In this document: positions 8,361-16,972 of the stretch, piece after piece
How positions within the stretch are numbered: position 1 is the first letter of the stretch
Layout of the letters: each line of letters begins with the position of its first letter
Assembly: GCA_963922455.1 (NCBI GenBank)
Contig: CAWUIO010000017.1
Coordinates: 1-64,000 of the forward strand
Length of the DNA stretch: 64,000 nt
Direction: 5' to 3'
Source of the DNA: CAWUIO01 sp963922455
GTDB taxonomy: Bacteria; Bacteroidota; Bacteroidia; Cytophagales; Microscillaceae
Position numbers and translations under genes: made by a program
Notes under the pieces: model-generated
Told to the model about the DNA's origin: nothing
The model's input: only the letters and a program-made list of their open reading frames with translations
The model's database searches: none

Positions 8361-9578
8361 ATGATTTCTGTAGAAGAAGCACTTAACATTATTTTGGGCC
8401 AAGCTGAGGCGATCTCCGTGGAGACGTGCCCGAGTGTAGAGGCCACAGGACGGGTTTTACAAGAAGAAATCCAAGCCGACCGGGATTTTCCGCCCTACGA
8501 CCGTGTGATGATGGATGGTATTGCCCTACGCTATGCCGATTGGGAGGCGGGTCATAAACGATTCCTAATTCAAGGCACTTTACTTGCCGGGAGCCCTCCC
8601 TTAAACCTAGAAGGAAGTGGGGGAGCCATCGAGATCATGACCGGTGCTATGTGCCCCCCGGGTGCCGATACCGTCATCCCGGTAGAAGATATCCGAAGGG
8701 AAGAAGTGGATGGCCAGGTCTTCGTGCACCTTGAAGTCGATACGCTCAAAAAAGGACAACATATTCACCAACAAGGGACCGACCGAAAAGCTGGTGAAGT
8801 TTTACTCAAACCGGGGGCCCTCATTTCCCAAGCAGAAGTAGCGGTGGCCGTGAGTGTGGGCAAACCCCAGCTGCAAGTAAGCCGCTTGCCCAACATTGCC
8901 CTCATTTCTACCGGAGATGAATTAGTCGACATTACCGACACCCCGCTGCCTCACCAGATAAGACGATCCAATGTGTATGCCTTGTCTAGCGTTCTCAAAC
9001 AATATCAAATAGAGCCCACCTTATATCACTTGCAAGATTCCTTGCCCGAGGTCGAAAAACGCTTAGCCCAGATCCTCGAGGAATTTGATATCATTCTGCT
9101 AAGTGGGGGGGTTTCCAAAGGGAAGGCCGATTATATCCCGCAAGCTTTAGAAAACCTGGGGGCAGATAAATTATTTCATCGGGTAAAACAAAAACCTGGG
9201 AAACCTTTTTGGTTTGGGCGAAGGAAGGAAAGTGTTTTATTTTCTTTTCCGGGCAATCCTGTTTCTACAGTGGTCTGCTTTTATCGCTATTTGATTCCCT
9301 ACATACAACAAATAAGTGGAGCCTCTTTAACTTCCCTTCTCCAGGCTCGATTGGGGGCCGATTTTAGCTTTAAAGCCCCTTTAACTTACTTTCTTTCGGT
9401 GAAAATCCATTTTTCAGAAGAGGGCGCTTTGTGGGCGTATCCTATCCCTGGGCAAGGCTCGGGTGACTTCGCCAACCTGATTGCCTGCGACGGATTTTTG
9501 GAACTTCCACCCGACCGATCAGATTTTACCAAAGGAGAGGTGTTTCCCTACATACCCTTTCGTAACTTAGTTGGCTAA
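8361..9578 (+). CDS. moeA: Molybdopterin molybdenumtransferase MoeA
   Basis: MoeA inserts molybdate into adenylylated molybdopterin, the last common step of molybdenum cofactor synthesis. The product has 405 residues from the ATG at 8361 (MISVEEALNII), which matches the usual N-terminus; an in-frame upstream ATG at 8337 adds only eight residues. Motifs seen are FPPYDRVMMDGIAL, TGAMCPPGADTVIPVEDI, ALISTGDELV, LLSGGVSKGKADYI and FSFPGNPVS. It is separated from moaC/mobA by the membrane protein gene and two repeats. Confidence 0.93.
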   Translation: MISVEEALNIILGQAEAISVETCPSVEATGRVLQEEIQADRDFPPYDRVMMDGIALRYADWEAGHKRFLIQGTLLAGSPPLNLEGSGGAIEIMTGAMCPPGADTVIPVEDIRREEVDGQVFVHLEVDTLKKGQHIHQQGTDRKAGEVLLKPGALISQAEVAVAVSVGKPQLQVSRLPNIALISTGDELVDITDTPLPHQIRRSNVYALSSVLKQYQIEPTLYHLQDSLPEVEKRLAQILEEFDIILLSGGVSKGKADYIPQALENLGADKLFHRVKQKPGKPFWFGRRKESVLFSFPGNPVSTVVCFYRYLIPYIQQISGASLTSLLQARLGADFSFKAPLTYFLSVKIHFSEEGALWAYPIPGQGSGDFANLIACDGFLELPPDRSDFTKGEVFPYIPFRNLVG

Positions 9579-9584
9579 AATTAG

Positions 9585-9615
9585 TTGATGAAGGGTAGGG
9601 TTATTTTTACATTTG
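9585..9615 (+). promoter_or_regulatory. Bacteroidota-type promoter for the DUF2452/AKR pair
   Basis: TTG at 9585-9587, a 20-bp spacer, and TACATTTG at 9608-9615 match the -33/-7 consensus (TTG, N19-21, TAnnTTTG). Transcription would begin near 9622, about 30 nt before the ATG. This is the clearest promoter in the window. Confidence 0.7.
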
Positions 9616-9653
9616 TTTTAGTCCTCAGATATTGATTTTTTAAAGATACCGAT

Positions 9654-10115
9654 ATGAGCCAATCTGAAAAACCAGAAGAGTTTATCAATCCGATTGATAA
9701 AGATAAAGTAGCCGAAAACCCCAGCACACTTCCTTACAGTCACACAGTAGGCGGTTTTGTTATCAAACCTACCGAAAAGGGAGTCATCAAGGGCAAATCG
9801 ATGGCTGCCATGGAGCAGCAAACCACCCGGCAACTCCGCCAATTGTACGATCAAATGAAAGTACTAACCGAACAAGCCAAGGCCTTGCAGGACAGAGCTG
9901 AAGTTTCTCGGCAAATCTATGATGCGGAAATGAACTTTGAGCCTATCGTAGGCCATACCTATTTTTTATACCGTCGTAAAACCGGTATCTATGTCCTGTC
10001 TATGGTGGGGCCAGACGAGTGGGGAAAAAGCTTACCCTTTGAGTATATGTCTAAAGTAAGCTTGTTGGCGGATCATACTTGGGAAATTCTTGACGAAAAT
10101 ATTCAAGAGTTTTAA
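9654..10115 (+). CDS. DUF2452 domain protein
   Basis: The 153-residue cytoplasmic protein fits DUF2452, a family found in Bacteroidota, from its N-terminus (INPIDKDKVAENP, LPYSHTVGGFVIKP) through the KGKSMAAMEQQT segment and the C-terminal YFLYRR...YVLSMVGPDEW region. The central part (about 50-85) is helical with heptad-like spacing. No function is known to me. A good promoter lies just upstream, and it is followed after 29 bp by the aldo/keto reductase gene, with which it is probably cotranscribed. Confidence 0.85.
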   Translation: MSQSEKPEEFINPIDKDKVAENPSTLPYSHTVGGFVIKPTEKGVIKGKSMAAMEQQTTRQLRQLYDQMKVLTEQAKALQDRAEVSRQIYDAEMNFEPIVGHTYFLYRRKTGIYVLSMVGPDEWGKSLPFEYMSKVSLLADHTWEILDENIQEF

Positions 10116-10144
10116 ACCTTTGGCCGTTCTGCTTTTGAGTAATT

Positions 10145-11110
10145 ATGAGTGTAGAAAAAATAGGACTGGGCCTAGCTGCCCTGGGCAGGCCTGGCTATAT
10201 CAATTTAGGCCATCACGAAGATCTACCTCAAGCAAAAGAGGTAGATCACATGAAAAAACATAGCCGCATCATCCTGGATGCCGCTTGGGATGCCGGCATT
10301 CGTTATTATGATGCCGCCCGCTCATACGGAAAAGCCGAAGCTTTTCTGGCTTCCTGGCTCAAAAGCCGAAACATTCCCTCTCAAGACATCCGTGTAGGCT
10401 CCAAATGGGGGTATGAGTACACTGCCCAATGGCAAGTTCACGCAGAAAAGCACGAAGTAAAAGATCATAGCCTCCACTTACTAGAAAAACAATGGCCCGA
10501 AAGTAAGTCACTCTTGGGAGACTATCTTGATTTGTATCAAATCCATTCGGCCACTTTGGAAAGTGGAGTATTAGAAAATCAGGAAGTATTAGCATTCTTA
10601 GGAGCCCGTAAAACCCAGGGACTGGAAATTGGCCTCAGCCTCAGTGGTCCCCATCAAGGCCAAACCCTCGATAAAGCCCAGCAAATCACCTTCCAGGGCA
10701 ATTTACTCTTTGACTGGGTGCAAGCCACTTGGAATTTGTTGGAAAGCTCCGTTGAAACAAGTTTGCGAGAAGCCCAAAAAAAGGGAATGAAAGTCATCCT
10801 AAAAGAAACCCTAGCCAATGGACGTCTCAGCCCCCGCGGTCAGGATCATCTATCCAAACAACAACATGCCATCTTGCAAAGCCTAAGCCAGAAGTATCAA
10901 ACCAGTGTAGATGCCCTGAGCCTAGCCGCTGCCCTTGCCAACCCCTTTGCCAATATTGTTTTGTTAGGGGTTGCTTCCTTAGAGCATCTGGAGTCCAATT
11001 TGAAGTCCCTAGCCCTTGAGATACGGGCCGAAGACCGTACACTCCTGCGTGACATGGTAGAGCCCCCAAGGGAATATTGGCAAACACGCAAGAATTTAGG
11101 CTGGAATTAG
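10145..11110 (+). CDS. Aldo/keto reductase family protein
   Basis: The 321-residue TIM-barrel oxidoreductase shows the AKR catalytic elements: Asp and Tyr in YYDAARSYGKAEAFL (Asp57, Tyr62 region), Lys in VGSKWGYEY, and DLYQIHSATL in place of the usual D-Y-x-x-H strand. The C-terminal cofactor region (ANIVLLGVASLEHLESNL) fits NADP(H) binding. Substrate cannot be deduced. Its stop overlaps the 3' end of the convergent blh gene by 4 bp. Confidence 0.85.
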   Translation: MSVEKIGLGLAALGRPGYINLGHHEDLPQAKEVDHMKKHSRIILDAAWDAGIRYYDAARSYGKAEAFLASWLKSRNIPSQDIRVGSKWGYEYTAQWQVHAEKHEVKDHSLHLLEKQWPESKSLLGDYLDLYQIHSATLESGVLENQEVLAFLGARKTQGLEIGLSLSGPHQGQTLDKAQQITFQGNLLFDWVQATWNLLESSVETSLREAQKKGMKVILKETLANGRLSPRGQDHLSKQQHAILQSLSQKYQTSVDALSLAAALANPFANIVLLGVASLEHLESNLKSLALEIRAEDRTLLRDMVEPPREYWQTRKNLGWN

Positions 11111-12090
11111 CTAGTATATTCGGTAGCTTGTTTGGCATATACCGATTCCATTACGAGCATATGCGGTAGGGTCAAAATAGAAATACTGATAAAAAAGAGT
11201 AGATAGGGCGAGATCTGGCTTTGCCACAGAAACGCCACCCATATTAGGAGCCCAATGCCTATAAAACTTATCAAGGAAAAAGGAAGGGCTTTTATAAAAA
11301 ACTTCCGCCAATTAAAATCTGGGTAGACTTGTCTGAGGCTTACCATTTCGGCTTGCATGGCTTGTGGTGCGTGCCATAAGGTAAAATAAATCGTAAAGGC
11401 TACCTTAAGTGGGCAATAATAACAAAGCCCAAATAACAAAAATAAAACGCCAAGTTCCCAAGCCAAACGCTGAGTAGGCATGTAGCTTTTGGCCCAAACA
11501 TACCCTAATATGCCTATATTTACTAGCAAAAGCGTGAGAAGAAAAGCGTAATATGCCCCAGGCGTGATATTGTTGAGCCATGCTTTGCCCGGATAAGCCC
11601 CCAAACCTTCGAGTATGATGCTACTTTCACTCCAGTTGAGGCCAATCAAGGCCAGTAGTAGGAACATTCCCCAGGAAAAGTATACGCTTCTTTTTAGTAT
11701 AGATTTTTCGGGTAGATGTATATGAGCCAGTTGTGATTGCCCAAAGTGATAAAAAGAAAGGCCCAAAAACAAAGCCAACGAAATGCCTGGAAAGAACAGC
11801 CAAACAATTGTATACAAGGCCATTACTTGTATGTAAAATTTTAAGAATTGCCGGAAGTTAAGCGATTTTTTAGCGCTGTGCATATACGCTAAATGATCTA
11901 CAGCCCCGTGTGGGATTCCAGTCACCACCATCCCTACGCAAAACAGGCTTATTTGCATAGATTCTGCATAAGACCCTTGACCAAAACCCCAAGCTACAAA
12001 ACTAAGCGTTGTAAGAAGGATTAGGATAGTCCAATATGCGGGAACGGCCATGGGCTTGGGGCCGGAGCGATGGTAGGATATAGCATTCAT
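11107..12090 (-). CDS. blh: Brp/Blh family beta-carotene 15,15'-dioxygenase
   Basis: Blh cleaves beta-carotene to two retinals, supplying the rhodopsin chromophore. The 327-residue polytopic membrane protein carries the family's histidines: GIPHGAVDHLAYMH, SFYHFGQSQLAHIH and TLWHAPQAM. It is the last gene of the minus-strand order rhodopsin, crtY, blh. The ATG at 12090 overlaps crtY by 89 bp; an internal ATG at 12051 (MAVPAYW) would still overlap by 50 bp. Either way blh is probably translated by coupling to crtY. Confidence 0.92.
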   Translation of the reverse strand: MNAISYHRSGPKPMAVPAYWTILILLTTLSFVAWGFGQGSYAESMQISLFCVGMVVTGIPHGAVDHLAYMHSAKKSLNFRQFLKFYIQVMALYTIVWLFFPGISLALFLGLSFYHFGQSQLAHIHLPEKSILKRSVYFSWGMFLLLALIGLNWSESSIILEGLGAYPGKAWLNNITPGAYYAFLLTLLLVNIGILGYVWAKSYMPTQRLAWELGVLFLLFGLCYYCPLKVAFTIYFTLWHAPQAMQAEMVSLRQVYPDFNWRKFFIKALPFSLISFIGIGLLIWVAFLWQSQISPYLLFFISISILTLPHMLVMESVYAKQATEYTS

Positions 12091-13228
12091 ACAAACTTTT
12101 TAGAAATGGCTTCCAAGGCAATGATAAAAATAAAGGAATTTCTTCTCCTATCGAGCTTGCCTCATCTAAGAACTTTAAGACAGAGCTCATTTTATTCCGT
12201 TGAAACAGGCGCCGCATAATATGCTCGACCCGCCCTCCATCGGATTGGATGATGTGGATGAGCAAGCGGTCATAAAAATCAAATCGTGACTTAGCCTTCC
12301 AATCGGCTTTTGGTTTTGCCTGCCTAGCTAGGGAATGGGCAATGGAACGGCTCGCTTGCTGAATAGTCTTAAAGGTGTATCCCGTTGTTGGTTTGGTCAT
12401 GCCCCCAGCCGTACCAATGTTAAATACATGAGGAGCTACCTCAAAAGGAAAAGCATGCGTGGTCATGGGGATTATACCTTCTTCCTCTTCCTCTATATTA
12501 AACTGATTTGCTTGTAACTGAAAATTACTTTCAAGATAATCTTTTAAGGCTTCCTGGTATTCAACCTTCGCAAGCGGAGTATTTGAAAACACGGTAAACT
12601 CCACTAATGCCCTATGTGCATCAAAGGGCAGTACATAAAAAAATCGTGGGTTGCCTTTTTGCTCCCCTTGGAAGTCCATTAAGCGAACCGTTTTATCATC
12701 AAAAACCGGGTGGTCTGTTTGAATAAACCAGCCGTAAAAGTGTTGTAAACAGAGTGATTCGTTTTTGGGAGGTGCATCCAGTAAAAAGGGGATGCTGTTA
12801 AAAACCTCATTGGCTGTATATTGCCCTTGGCTGGTGTGCACCCTAACTTGCACCCCAGAGGATACCACTTGTGTTACTTTTTCTTGTTTGAGTAAAAAGT
12901 TAGGGTGATGGCTGAGAAGCTCATTGGACCGCACATGAAAATCTTTGCCCGAAAGGTGATAGTATTTGTAAGGGTGGAGGGGAGACTTATAATTTCCAAA
13001 AGGGTGGCAGAATTCCATTTGATCCCAGTGAGACACACAATCAGAAAAAAACTCCGGGGCATTGGTGTCCCAAAAACACCAAGTACGATCCATACTCTGC
13101 TTAGGGTTTACATCCAGCATTAAAATGCTTTTGTCCTGCAAAGCCGGGTTATGGAGGATATGTAGGGCAAGGCTTCTTCCGGCACAACCACCACCGCAGA
13201 ATATTATATCGTAATGCGAATTTTCCAT
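12002..13228 (-). CDS. crtY: Lycopene beta-cyclase CrtY
   Basis: CrtY closes both ends of lycopene to give beta-carotene. The 408-residue product opens with a dinucleotide-binding motif YDIIFCGGGCAGRSLALHIL, has the CrtY-type MDRTWCFWD segment, IPMTTHAFPFE and the GTAGGMTKPTTGYTF motif. I chose the ATG at 13228; the longer frame starts at a TTG at 13267. The last ~30 residues are encoded in the overlap with blh and may be specific to this arrangement. It lies downstream of the rhodopsin gene behind a strong hairpin. crtE, crtB and crtI are not in the window. Confidence 0.92.
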   Translation of the reverse strand: MENSHYDIIFCGGGCAGRSLALHILHNPALQDKSILMLDVNPKQSMDRTWCFWDTNAPEFFSDCVSHWDQMEFCHPFGNYKSPLHPYKYYHLSGKDFHVRSNELLSHHPNFLLKQEKVTQVVSSGVQVRVHTSQGQYTANEVFNSIPFLLDAPPKNESLCLQHFYGWFIQTDHPVFDDKTVRLMDFQGEQKGNPRFFYVLPFDAHRALVEFTVFSNTPLAKVEYQEALKDYLESNFQLQANQFNIEEEEEGIIPMTTHAFPFEVAPHVFNIGTAGGMTKPTTGYTFKTIQQASRSIAHSLARQAKPKADWKAKSRFDFYDRLLIHIIQSDGGRVEHIMRRLFQRNKMSSVLKFLDEASSIGEEIPLFLSLPWKPFLKSLYECYILPSLRPQAHGRSRILDYPNPSYNA

Positions 13229-13280
13229 GAAAAGATTTGGCTTCTTGGGAAGGAATTCCAAATACAAAGAGAAAAGGGAA

Positions 13281-13314
13281 CCGGGAAAAATAAACCATTG
13301 TGTATTTTTCCCGG
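13281..13314 (-). terminator. Hairpin between rhodopsin and crtY (terminator or attenuator)
   Basis: CCGGGAAAAATA and TATTTTTCCCGG form a perfect 12-bp stem with a 10-nt loop, starting 8 nt after the rhodopsin stop codon. On the minus strand it is followed by a pyrimidine-rich TTCCCTTTTCTCTTTG. It would stop most transcripts after the opsin, or protect its 3' end, giving more opsin than cyclase mRNA. Confidence 0.75.
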
Positions 13315-13321
13315 AGAATAC

Positions 13322-14092
13322 TTAGGCGTTTACAGCCGACTTAGGGGCTTTTTGCTTGTCACGCTGCATAGATTCTACAGCAAGACCGTAGATTACCAAA
13401 CCAAAACCGATTTTGTTTATAGCATCACCTATGTTGTAAATCAGATCCAAGTTTTGTACGGCGATAACGTTACGTAAAAGACCGTCTGTCTCGATGGCCA
13501 TGTAACCGATCGGATAGATAGCCCATCCTACTAAGATAAACCAACCCAAAGTACCAAACGCTTTTTGTAAGATTGGGTCATTAGAGTTAGCCGCCAATTT
13601 GCTAGCAGATCCCATCCATACTTCATACAAGATACCTACGTAACCCAAAGTAGAGATGAATCCCCACAAGGCACTGCTATCGCGGAAGATAGATTCACCC
13701 AAGTAACCGGTAACCAGCATCCATGTAGAATAGAAAATCATCTTCCAAAGAAGTCCAATTTTAGCTCCAAAGGCTTTCAAGATTAAGTAGAACTCCACAC
13801 ACATCAACGGAACGGTCAAGATCCAGTCAATATAACGGAATTGGGTAGGGGAAGACTGAGTTGCGATCCAGTAGTCGCGCATGTACCAGTAGTGAGCCGC
13901 CGCAATAAAGGTGATTAGGCCCGATACTACCAAGGAAGTTTTCCACTTGCCCTCTACACGGTTACTCTCGATAAAGAAGAATACCGAAGCGGCCATCATG
14001 GCCATAAAGCCAATGAAAAAAGTAAAACCAACATAGTCTGTGGTTTTCAATTCGGCCAATAATAAGATTGACGAAAGATTGAAAGTACCCAT
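13322..14092 (-). CDS. Light-driven proton pump rhodopsin, xanthorhodopsin-like (DTE motif)
   Basis: The 256-residue seven-helix retinal protein has the proton-pump triad: D89 (counter-ion), T93 and E100 (donor) in RYIDWILTVPLMCVEFYL, His67 as the expected partner of the counter-ion, and the Schiff-base lysine K227 in GDAINKIGFG. Residue M97, at the spectral-tuning site (position 105 in proteorhodopsin), predicts green absorption. Gly144 in SALWGFISTLGY aligns with bacteriorhodopsin Trp138, the site where xanthorhodopsin has its small glycine that opens a window for a carotenoid antenna. I chose the ATG at 14092 (MGTFNLSS); the frame runs up to a GTG at 14131. crtY and blh follow downstream. 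Confidence 0.95.
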   Translation of the reverse strand: MGTFNLSSILLLAELKTTDYVGFTFFIGFMAMMAASVFFFIESNRVEGKWKTSLVVSGLITFIAAAHYWYMRDYWIATQSSPTQFRYIDWILTVPLMCVEFYLILKAFGAKIGLLWKMIFYSTWMLVTGYLGESIFRDSSALWGFISTLGYVGILYEVWMGSASKLAANSNDPILQKAFGTLGWFILVGWAIYPIGYMAIETDGLLRNVIAVQNLDLIYNIGDAINKIGFGLVIYGLAVESMQRDKQKAPKSAVNA

Positions 14093-14713
14093 AATTAAAT
14101 CAATTGAATATTGAAAAAATGATAAAAACACTGCATTACTTATACACCTAACCTTTCTCAGTTTTATTTTGTTTAAATTTTAAAAATAAAAAATAAACAA
14201 AAAATTCAATCCAAGAGCCTATTCCTTCTGCAATCGACTGTTTTTTGTCAATTTTTGAAGATGAATTTCAAAAAAACCCCAAAACATGTTTAATTTTTAT
14301 AAATTTATAATAGACAAAACACAAACCGCTGAAAATCAAATTGTTAACTATATTATTATACCCTATAAAAACCAGATCACAGACGTGATTTTGTTACTTT
14401 TTCCTATATTTTGACAAATTCAAGGTTTTCTAGCAGTGTATTGAAAAAGAGACTGGACAGAGACAAAAAAATTCTGTAAAAAATTAAAATGGGCCCTCAT
14501 CATATTAGTGAAAAGGTAAAATACCGTATATAAAACCTATGTACAGAATCTCGTTGAAAATGGGTATTAAAATTGATTTATACCTACATAAAATTAAGGT
14601 GGATGATGGTTCCCATTCTTTTAAGTGGATCAATGCCCACAATTTTAATTCTTTCTTTTTCGTTTTAAAAAAATAGTAATACCTAAAGGTTTAATTAATC
14701 ACCATTAATTTTA
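14093..14713. other. AT-rich divergent intergenic region upstream of rhodopsin
   Basis: About 620 bp, very A+T-rich, with no convincing reading frame, lie between the rhodopsin start and the promoter of the TPR/SpoIIE gene. It must hold the rhodopsin promoter, but I find no exact TAnnTTTG on the minus strand near the start. The length is unusual for this gene-dense window and leaves room for light- or nutrient-dependent control. Confidence 0.6.
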
Positions 14714-14721
14714 TATTTTTG
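14714..14721 (+). promoter_or_regulatory. Candidate -7 element of the TPR/SpoIIE gene
   Basis: TATTTTTG matches TAnnTTTG. It lies 76 bp before the chosen ATG. No clear -33 TTG is present at the normal distance. Confidence 0.4.
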
Positions 14722-14797
14722 GGAGTTAAGCACAAATCTTAACAAGAACCGGTTTTTGCCTATTATCCAAATAAGGATTCGTTTTACATTCAACAGC

Positions 14798-16921
14798 ATG
14801 GTGCTACAGGGTATTTTCTCTTACACACAAATTCTTTTCTTCTGCCTCCTGATTAGTGTCCTCCCCACTCACTTCGTACAGGCCCAAGATACCGTAACTT
14901 CCTTGGTAGATCGTTTGAAAACCACAGAAGGCGTTGAAAAAGCCGATCTACTTAACTCGCTCGCCAAAACCCTTGAGAACTCCCTCCCGGTCAAAGCCCG
15001 AGAGTATGCTCAAAGAGCCGTAGACCTTTCCCGTTCTTTGGGATATGATTTAGGTGAAGCCCAAGCCTTAAAAAATATTGGGGTTATTTATTTATTACAG
15101 GGTAATTATACCCAAGCGCTTGAATACTTCCTCAATGCTTTGAAAATCTACGAAAGCATAAACGACCCTGCCGGAACCGCCGAAACCCTCAACAATGTGG
15201 GTACTGTCTATCAAAATTTGCAAAAGTTTGACATTGCCAAAGAATACTACCATCGGGTCATCGAGTTAGACAAGAAAACCAATAACCGGGAAGGGCAAGC
15301 CAGCACATTGAATAACTTGGGCGATATTTTTTATCAAGAAGACCGCTACGAAGAGGCGCTCAGTAACTACCGCTTATCTTTAAAAATCCGGGAAGATCAG
15401 AAAAACGAAAGCGGCATTGCCGAAAGCTTGATGAATATCGGGGTTGTATTGTACTCCTTAGGCTCCTATGATGAATCCCTGGATTACTTCAACCGCTCCT
15501 ACCAAATGGATAGCCTTCTCCTCAATAAAGCAAATCAAAGCATCACCCTAGGAAACATCGCTAAAACCAATTTAAAATTAGGGGATATTGATAAAGCATT
15601 TTTTAATGCCCAAAAAAGCTTACTTCTGGCCGAAGAAATAAACTTGAAAGTGCAAATGGTAAATGCCAGCGAAATTCTCTCCGATATTTACGCAACCCAA
15701 CAACGCTTCGATCAGGCTTATGAGCAAATGGTGCTTCACCAAATCATCGAAGAAGAACTATTTAGTGAGGAAAACGCCAAAATCATCAATGATTTACAGA
15801 CATCCTATGAGCTGGAAAAAAAGCAGAAAGAAATTGACCTCCTGAACAAAGACCGGTTTATCCGGGGCTTAATCATTGCCGCAGCCGTGGTAGGCCTGGT
15901 TTTGTTATTATTACTTGCTTTCATTCTCTACCGAGCCAACCGCAACAAACGCTTAGCCAATAGCCTGCTACGCCTACAAAACGCCGAAATCATCCAGCAA
16001 AAAGAAGAAATTTTGGCCCAAAGGGATGCCATAGAAGCTCAAAGAGACCAAATAGAAACCCAGCACCGGGAAATCGTCCATAAAACCCAAAATATTGAGA
16101 GTAGTATTCAATATGCCTTGCGTATCCAGCAAGCGATGCTCCCCTATGACGATACCATCAACCAAGAACTCCCCCTTCATTTTATATTTTATAAACCTCG
16201 GGACTTGGTGAGTGGAGACTTTTACTGGTATGCCAGTGTAGACCAACGCCCTCATTTAAGTGCTAGGGATGACATTCGGGAGCCTCCCAGTACTTTTACC
16301 ACGCAAAGCCACAAAAAAGTTATCTTCACCGCCATCGATTGTACCGGCCATGGTGTACCAGGGGCCTTTATGTCTATGATCGGAGATGCCTTGCTCAATC
16401 AGATTGTCATGGATAAACGGCTTACCGAACCCAACCTAATCTTGAATGAAATGCATTGGGGTATCCGAAAAGCCTTAAAACAATCCGAAACACATAACCG
16501 GGACGGAATGGATATGACGCTTTGTGTGATCGATAAAGAGTCTAAAACCATTGAATTTGCCGGAGCCAAAAACCCCTTGATTTACGTCAAAAACAATGAA
16601 CTCACCGAAGTCAAAACGGATGTTTTTTCGGTAGGGGGCTGGCTGGAAGCCGATGACAAACCCCGTAACTATAAAAAACACCAAATCTCCTACGCTGACG
16701 CTCCCATTACCCTCTATATGTTTACCGATGGGTACCAGGACCAGTTTGGAGGTCCTAAGAATAAAAAATTCATGCGTAAACGCTTCCGTGAGCTTTTGTT
16801 TAAAATTCACCAAGAGCCCATGGCTTATCAAAGAGATATCTTAGATAAAACATTCCACGAATGGACCGGTGAACAAAGACAAATGGATGATATTTTAGTT
16901 ATAGGATTAAAGCTCGCATAA
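14798..16921 (+). CDS. TPR-repeat, membrane-anchored SpoIIE/PP2C-type Ser/Thr phosphatase
   Basis: The 707-residue protein has a signal peptide (about 1-32, ending FVQAQ), some six to seven tetratricopeptide repeats (about 40-320), a transmembrane helix (LIIAAAVVGLVLLLLLAFIL, about 358-378), a coiled coil rich in Gln/Glu (about 390-440) and a SpoIIE-type phosphatase domain to the end. Metal-binding motifs are visible: GDFYWY, DCTGHGVPGAFMSMIG and FTDGYQDQFGG. In this phylum such proteins are thought to sense a periplasmic partner and dephosphorylate anti-sigma-antagonist-like targets; no target gene is adjacent. The frame extends to a TTG at 14756, but the ATG at 14798 gives a proper signal peptide. 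Confidence 0.88.
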   Translation: MVLQGIFSYTQILFFCLLISVLPTHFVQAQDTVTSLVDRLKTTEGVEKADLLNSLAKTLENSLPVKAREYAQRAVDLSRSLGYDLGEAQALKNIGVIYLLQGNYTQALEYFLNALKIYESINDPAGTAETLNNVGTVYQNLQKFDIAKEYYHRVIELDKKTNNREGQASTLNNLGDIFYQEDRYEEALSNYRLSLKIREDQKNESGIAESLMNIGVVLYSLGSYDESLDYFNRSYQMDSLLLNKANQSITLGNIAKTNLKLGDIDKAFFNAQKSLLLAEEINLKVQMVNASEILSDIYATQQRFDQAYEQMVLHQIIEEELFSEENAKIINDLQTSYELEKKQKEIDLLNKDRFIRGLIIAAAVVGLVLLLLLAFILYRANRNKRLANSLLRLQNAEIIQQKEEILAQRDAIEAQRDQIETQHREIVHKTQNIESSIQYALRIQQAMLPYDDTINQELPLHFIFYKPRDLVSGDFYWYASVDQRPHLSARDDIREPPSTFTTQSHKKVIFTAIDCTGHGVPGAFMSMIGDALLNQIVMDKRLTEPNLILNEMHWGIRKALKQSETHNRDGMDMTLCVIDKESKTIEFAGAKNPLIYVKNNELTEVKTDVFSVGGWLEADDKPRNYKKHQISYADAPITLYMFTDGYQDQFGGPKNKKFMRKRFRELLFKIHQEPMAYQRDILDKTFHEWTGEQRQMDDILVIGLKLA

Positions 16922-16972
16922 ATACTAGCTCAACACCTTCTTGTCATAATACTCTAAACAATAGAATGCCTT

